64,000 nucleotides of DNA from Cycas panzhihuaensis (taxonomy: Eukaryota > Cycadophyta), in NCBI GenBank assembly GCA_023213395.1, contig CM041465.1, forward strand, positions 236,785,741 to 236,849,740, written 5' to 3'. The notes under the pieces were generated by a model. That model saw only the letters and a program-made list of their open reading frames with translations. It did not search any database and was not told where the DNA came from. A program made the translations under genes and the position numbers. Shown here piece by piece: positions 61,249 to 64,000 of this stretch. Positions within the stretch are counted from its first letter, which is position 1. Every line of letters begins with the position of its first letter.

Positions 61249-61893
61249 TGTTGAGAATACAAGTTCCCAAACTTTCAACTGTTACAAGATCTGAACTAGT
61301 TTGCAACTAGTTACAGGAATCAAAACTAAGATTTAACATGCAAGTTCTAAAATCAGAGATAATATAATAACATCAATATATAAGATAAACATCACATATG
61401 CACCTGATATAACATGGTAAAACCCTAGTAGTGTGCTAGGGAAACATCCACATAGGAAAGGTATCGATCTTTATTATTATAGAATGGAGAAACAATACAT
61501 CTTAGTAGTAGATTACTCTTAGGAACAACAACCAACTGCCGCCCTTATCACAGTACATTATATTACATACAACATAATAAGAAAAGCCCTAAAATGAGCT
61601 ACATGAGAGGGACATCCAAGGCATAAATCTCAACAGTAGAATCTAGGGTATTTGTATCAAACCATCCTGATTCTCTTTACATTTTAATATGGTTTATAGG
61701 GCTAATTTTTTGGGTCGGAGGCTATCACCTTTGAACCCCCTCTTAGCGGGGGGCATTCCACGCCCCCTGCACCCCCCAGCCAAGGGGGGCTCCCGCCCCC
61801 CTTGGAACCCCCCGAGGAAGATTAGGAGGGGAAGTCGCATCAAAAATATGCCAAAATTTTAGCCTTAAATGATTGTTGTCATAATATCCAACA
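61249..61893 (-). repeat. CopC 5' LTR
   Basis: 645 bp with ends TGTTG...CAACA. A TATA box (minus TATAAA, plus 61693-61698) places the start of transcription near 61665. About 85-110 bp upstream of it lies a perfect inverted repeat CCAAGGGGGG / CCCCCCTTGG (61780-61789 and 61796-61805) in a GC-rich block. Confidence 0.96.
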
Positions 61894-61898
61894 CAACA

Positions 61899-62085
61899 TA
61901 GGAAAACTAGGCCAAAAAAAATCTAGTAGTTATGGCTAAAGACCTCAGCCATAGATACTCAATAAACCTAGATAAGTTAGGACACGATAATCTAATAATC
62001 ACATTATAAAATAATAGAGCTATGGAAAAAGTAGGATGCATTTATCAAGGCCTCTAAGATGATAGTGTACTTAGATTCATTATTA
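61899..62085 (-). other. TatE sequence between CopC and aRNH
   Basis: AT-rich, no supported gene. It probably held the C-terminal half of the aRNH, which is no longer readable. Confidence 0.4.
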
Positions 62086-62226
62086 GTGTCTTTTGATAGG
62101 TAAACTCTAAATTGAACGAAGGTATACCTAAGGTGATCTAAAATGATTCTAGGTCATAGTGAAAGGTCCTAGATTCCTACAACTACCTTCATTGGTATAG
62201 ATGATCAATGCCATAGGGATATGCAA
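62086..62226 (-). pseudogene. TatE archaeal-type RNase H remnant
   Basis: Minus-strand reading from about 62220 gives ALIIYTNEGSCRNLGPFTMT, the first strand and loop of aRNH (D-G-G-S-R-G-N-P-G expected, so the first catalytic Asp is Asn), and after a one-base shift FRVYLSKDTNNESKYTIILE, the helix with the N-N-E-x-x-Y pattern in which the Glu is kept. It lines up with TatB 37761-37534, including the plus-strand segments around 62145-62200 and 37680-37740. Only the N-terminal half is readable. Stops and shifts show decay. Confidence 0.7.
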
Positions 62227-62592
62227 TGATGACTTAACATGGAGTTACTAAATAAAGGGATTTGGTAGAAATGGATGGTCATCAAAAGTAACTCAAGCAA
62301 GTATGTGAATTTGATTAAAATAATAGAGACTCTTAGTTCTCAAGAATGACTATATACTTGAATCACAAACTCCTCTAAAATCTACTTGAAGTGGTAGCCA
62401 TGCCAAGTGGGTTTTGATCATAATTAAGATCGCGGTGTATCCAAAGAACTAGATCTGAAGGTCCTAAATATCCCACTCATTTAGATCTAAACTACAAATC
62501 ATAAGTGGATATAAGACCATCACATGACCTACCCAGGATGCCAAGAAGGTGGCAGTAGATATACCCCCGTAAAATTTATCCTATTCTATATA

Positions 62593-62666
62593 TTTTTTCC
62601 TTCTCTCTCTCACTCTCTCTTTTTCCCTTTTTCTTTTTTTTCTTTTGCTCTTCTCTCTTTTTTTTT
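62593..62666. repeat. Polypyrimidine tract
   Basis: Almost pure C/T on the plus strand (CTCTCT, TTTCCC and T-runs), broken only by an ACT and a G, and followed by GGTGGGTGGGGGCG. It is a purine tract in the TatE sense strand. Confidence 0.85.
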
Positions 62667-63879
62667 GGTGGGTGGGGGCGTAGCTTCAAGAGAGAATACA
62701 TAGATATATATCTACTTGGTTGATGTGAGGTAGGTGTGGAGGCAGGTTAGACCATAAGGGAGCTAAGAGAGTTATCATAGTGGCAATATTTTAATAAAAC
62801 TAGGACTAAGTAGTGAGCTCTTAGTGAAGAGATTCAAATTACAAGGTAGATAGGGCAAGTCATGTGACGATCCTAAGCATTAAGTATGGGACATGTATGG
62901 AGCATGGTCCTCTAATCAGTGACCATGGAGAATTAAGATAAGTACCTAATACAACGAGTATGTGATAATCACCATAGGTCCTTGTCCAAGCTAAAGTGAG
63001 CCCAACCAAAGCTTAAGTAAAACTAGGATGGAGAAAGGATGAAAGAACTAATAAAGCTATGATTAAATTAAAAGGTAGTATGTTGATGAAACTAGGGAAA
63101 TAAGGCATCTAAGAGCTTAATGAATAAAAGATAAGGTAGCAAGAGGGACTTGGAAGCTAACAACATCATCATGGGAGGCCAGGTGCTATGAAGAACACAG
63201 TTAAAGGCATAATTAGGGCATATGAAATAACATCAAAAGTAATGAATATAGTAAAAATATAAGAGAGTAAGGGTCAAGTAGTACCTGACAAACAACGATC
63301 TGACATAGGTATTAAATTGGCAACAAGCATTAAGATACAATCCTATGGACTATAAATACTAAAGGGAGACAAGGTAAGTCACTTATGCTACTAGTTTATA
63401 CTCACAGGGAAGTCCCATGGCCCCATGGGGAAAGGGGAGATGTTTGTCATGGAGCATAAGGCACCATTATGGGTGCAAAAGGGAACCACACCCTATGGAT
63501 GTGTAAACATAAAAGGTAAATAAATATTTTTTAGCAATTTTATTTTTTCAATGTTTGAGTTTATTTTATTTTTTATTTATTATTATTATTTATTTTGTGA
63601 ATAGTATTTACATATGACAGCTTATACTTATGATGGAATATAATGCCCTCATGGAATAGGATCCTACTAATGGACAAGCATCATAATAAAGTAATAAGCA
63701 TAATGTGGTGAGGTGCCCCCTTATGGGGGTAACAAAATCCATGAACATAAGTAGTTTAAGCACATTTCAAAGCTAGGCCTATATAGGGCAACACCTTTAT
63801 GCATGGTAAAGGATGAGGTGTGTAAAAAGTGTAACATGGTGCCATGCCCCCTTTAGGGGTAATTGGCACTAAAGATGAA

Positions 63880-63903
63880 GGTAGTTTAGGCTCATTTTAG
63901 AGT
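63880..63903 (-). repeat. 24-bp motif in TatE
   Basis: GGTAGTTTAGGCTCATTTTAGAGT on the plus strand, identical to TatB 41606-41629. Partial copies lie at 63751-63772 and 63909-63930. Confidence 0.8.
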
Positions 63904-64000
63904 GTGTTGGTAGTTTAGGCTTGTACCAAAGAAAGTGTGCCCCCAATGAGGTTAAGGATGAGCTACTAAAACTACCATATAGACCTAAATGAGACATGTC

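Larger units (their letters stand above)
56559..61893 (-). mobile_element. CopC: complete Ty1/copia retrotransposon (Tork/TNT1-like) in TatE
   Basis: Minus-strand element of 5335 bp with two LTRs of exactly 645 bp (56559-57203 and 61249-61893) and a perfect duplication CAACA (56554-56558 and 61894-61898). Primer site and purine tract are next to the LTRs. Gag, protease, integrase, RT and RNase H follow in copia order, mostly in one frame with scattered stops. The LTRs differ at about one site in ten by eye, mainly transitions. Sequence style in protease and integrase (for example KMFDGVVRTLTEVRHVPNLK) is that of Tork/TNT1 elements. A solo LTR of the family is in TatB. Confidence 0.96.
54671..64000 (-). 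mobile_element. TatE: 3' part of another Tat-type gypsy element
   Basis: Minus-strand element whose 3' LTR (54671-55469) abuts the broken TatC integrase. Inward lie a purine tract, a 3' untranslated region, an aRNH remnant and a spacer with copies of the 24-bp motif; gag and the rest of pol would be to the right of the window. CopC is inserted at 56559-61893. It resembles TatB in the 3' region (segments 37340-37760 and 41606-41629). Confidence 0.75.
62227..64000 (-). other. TatE spacer between integrase and aRNH
   Basis: About 1.8 kb with no gene I can support and no visible antisense coding tract, unlike TatB. It contains a pyrimidine-rich tract (62593-62666), T-rich DNA at 63525-63600, and 24-bp-motif copies near 63751, 63880 (exact) and 63909. 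The integrase itself should lie beyond the right edge. Confidence 0.5.

Overview
The window is repeat DNA from a large plant nuclear genome. I found no host gene, tRNA, rRNA or CRISPR array. Nearly all of it is a stack of nested, decayed LTR retrotransposons: Ty3/gypsy elements of the Tat/Ogre type and Ty1/copia elements. The species cannot be told from this sequence. For reference I name the gypsy copies TatA to TatE and the copia copies CopA to CopC.

Layout. TatA (1-8780, minus) is GC-rich and runs off the left edge; it shows integrase, RNase H, RT, protease, gag and a 5' LTR. Its LTR ends inside the gag of CopA (8781 to about 13200, plus). CopA sits in the integrase of TatD (about 13200 to 19300, plus), which continues with an extra archaeal-type RNase H (aRNH) and an antisense coding-like tract. 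TatC (primer site near 21525, plus) follows and is cut into pieces: gag and protease at 22284-24753, then CopB (24759-32646, minus, TSD CTTTT), then RT N-half at 32652-33633, then TatB (33634-52452, minus, TSD TAATC, 3.2-3.3 kb LTRs), then the rest of RT, RNase H and integrase at 52458-54670. TatB carries a solo CopC-type LTR (42479-43123, TSD TAAGG) inside its integrase. TatE (54671 to beyond 64000, minus) begins with a 3' LTR and is interrupted by CopC (56559-61893, minus), which has two 645-bp LTRs and TSD CAACA.

How the parts relate. Each insertion was placed by finding LTR ends, 5-bp target-site duplications, primer sites, purine tracts, and host reading frames that resume on the far side. 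Most copies have decayed by C-to-T and G-to-A changes, which produced many in-frame stops and lost catalytic residues. TatA is the exception: it keeps its GC-rich sequence but is broken by frameshifts.

The most interesting content lies between integrase and the 3' LTR of the Tat elements. Three copies carry a second, aRNH-like RNase H domain. Two carry a coding-like tract on the opposite strand with an intron-like gap. An exact 24-bp motif is shared there by TatB and TatE, with diverged copies in TatD. All boundaries and similarities were read by eye.
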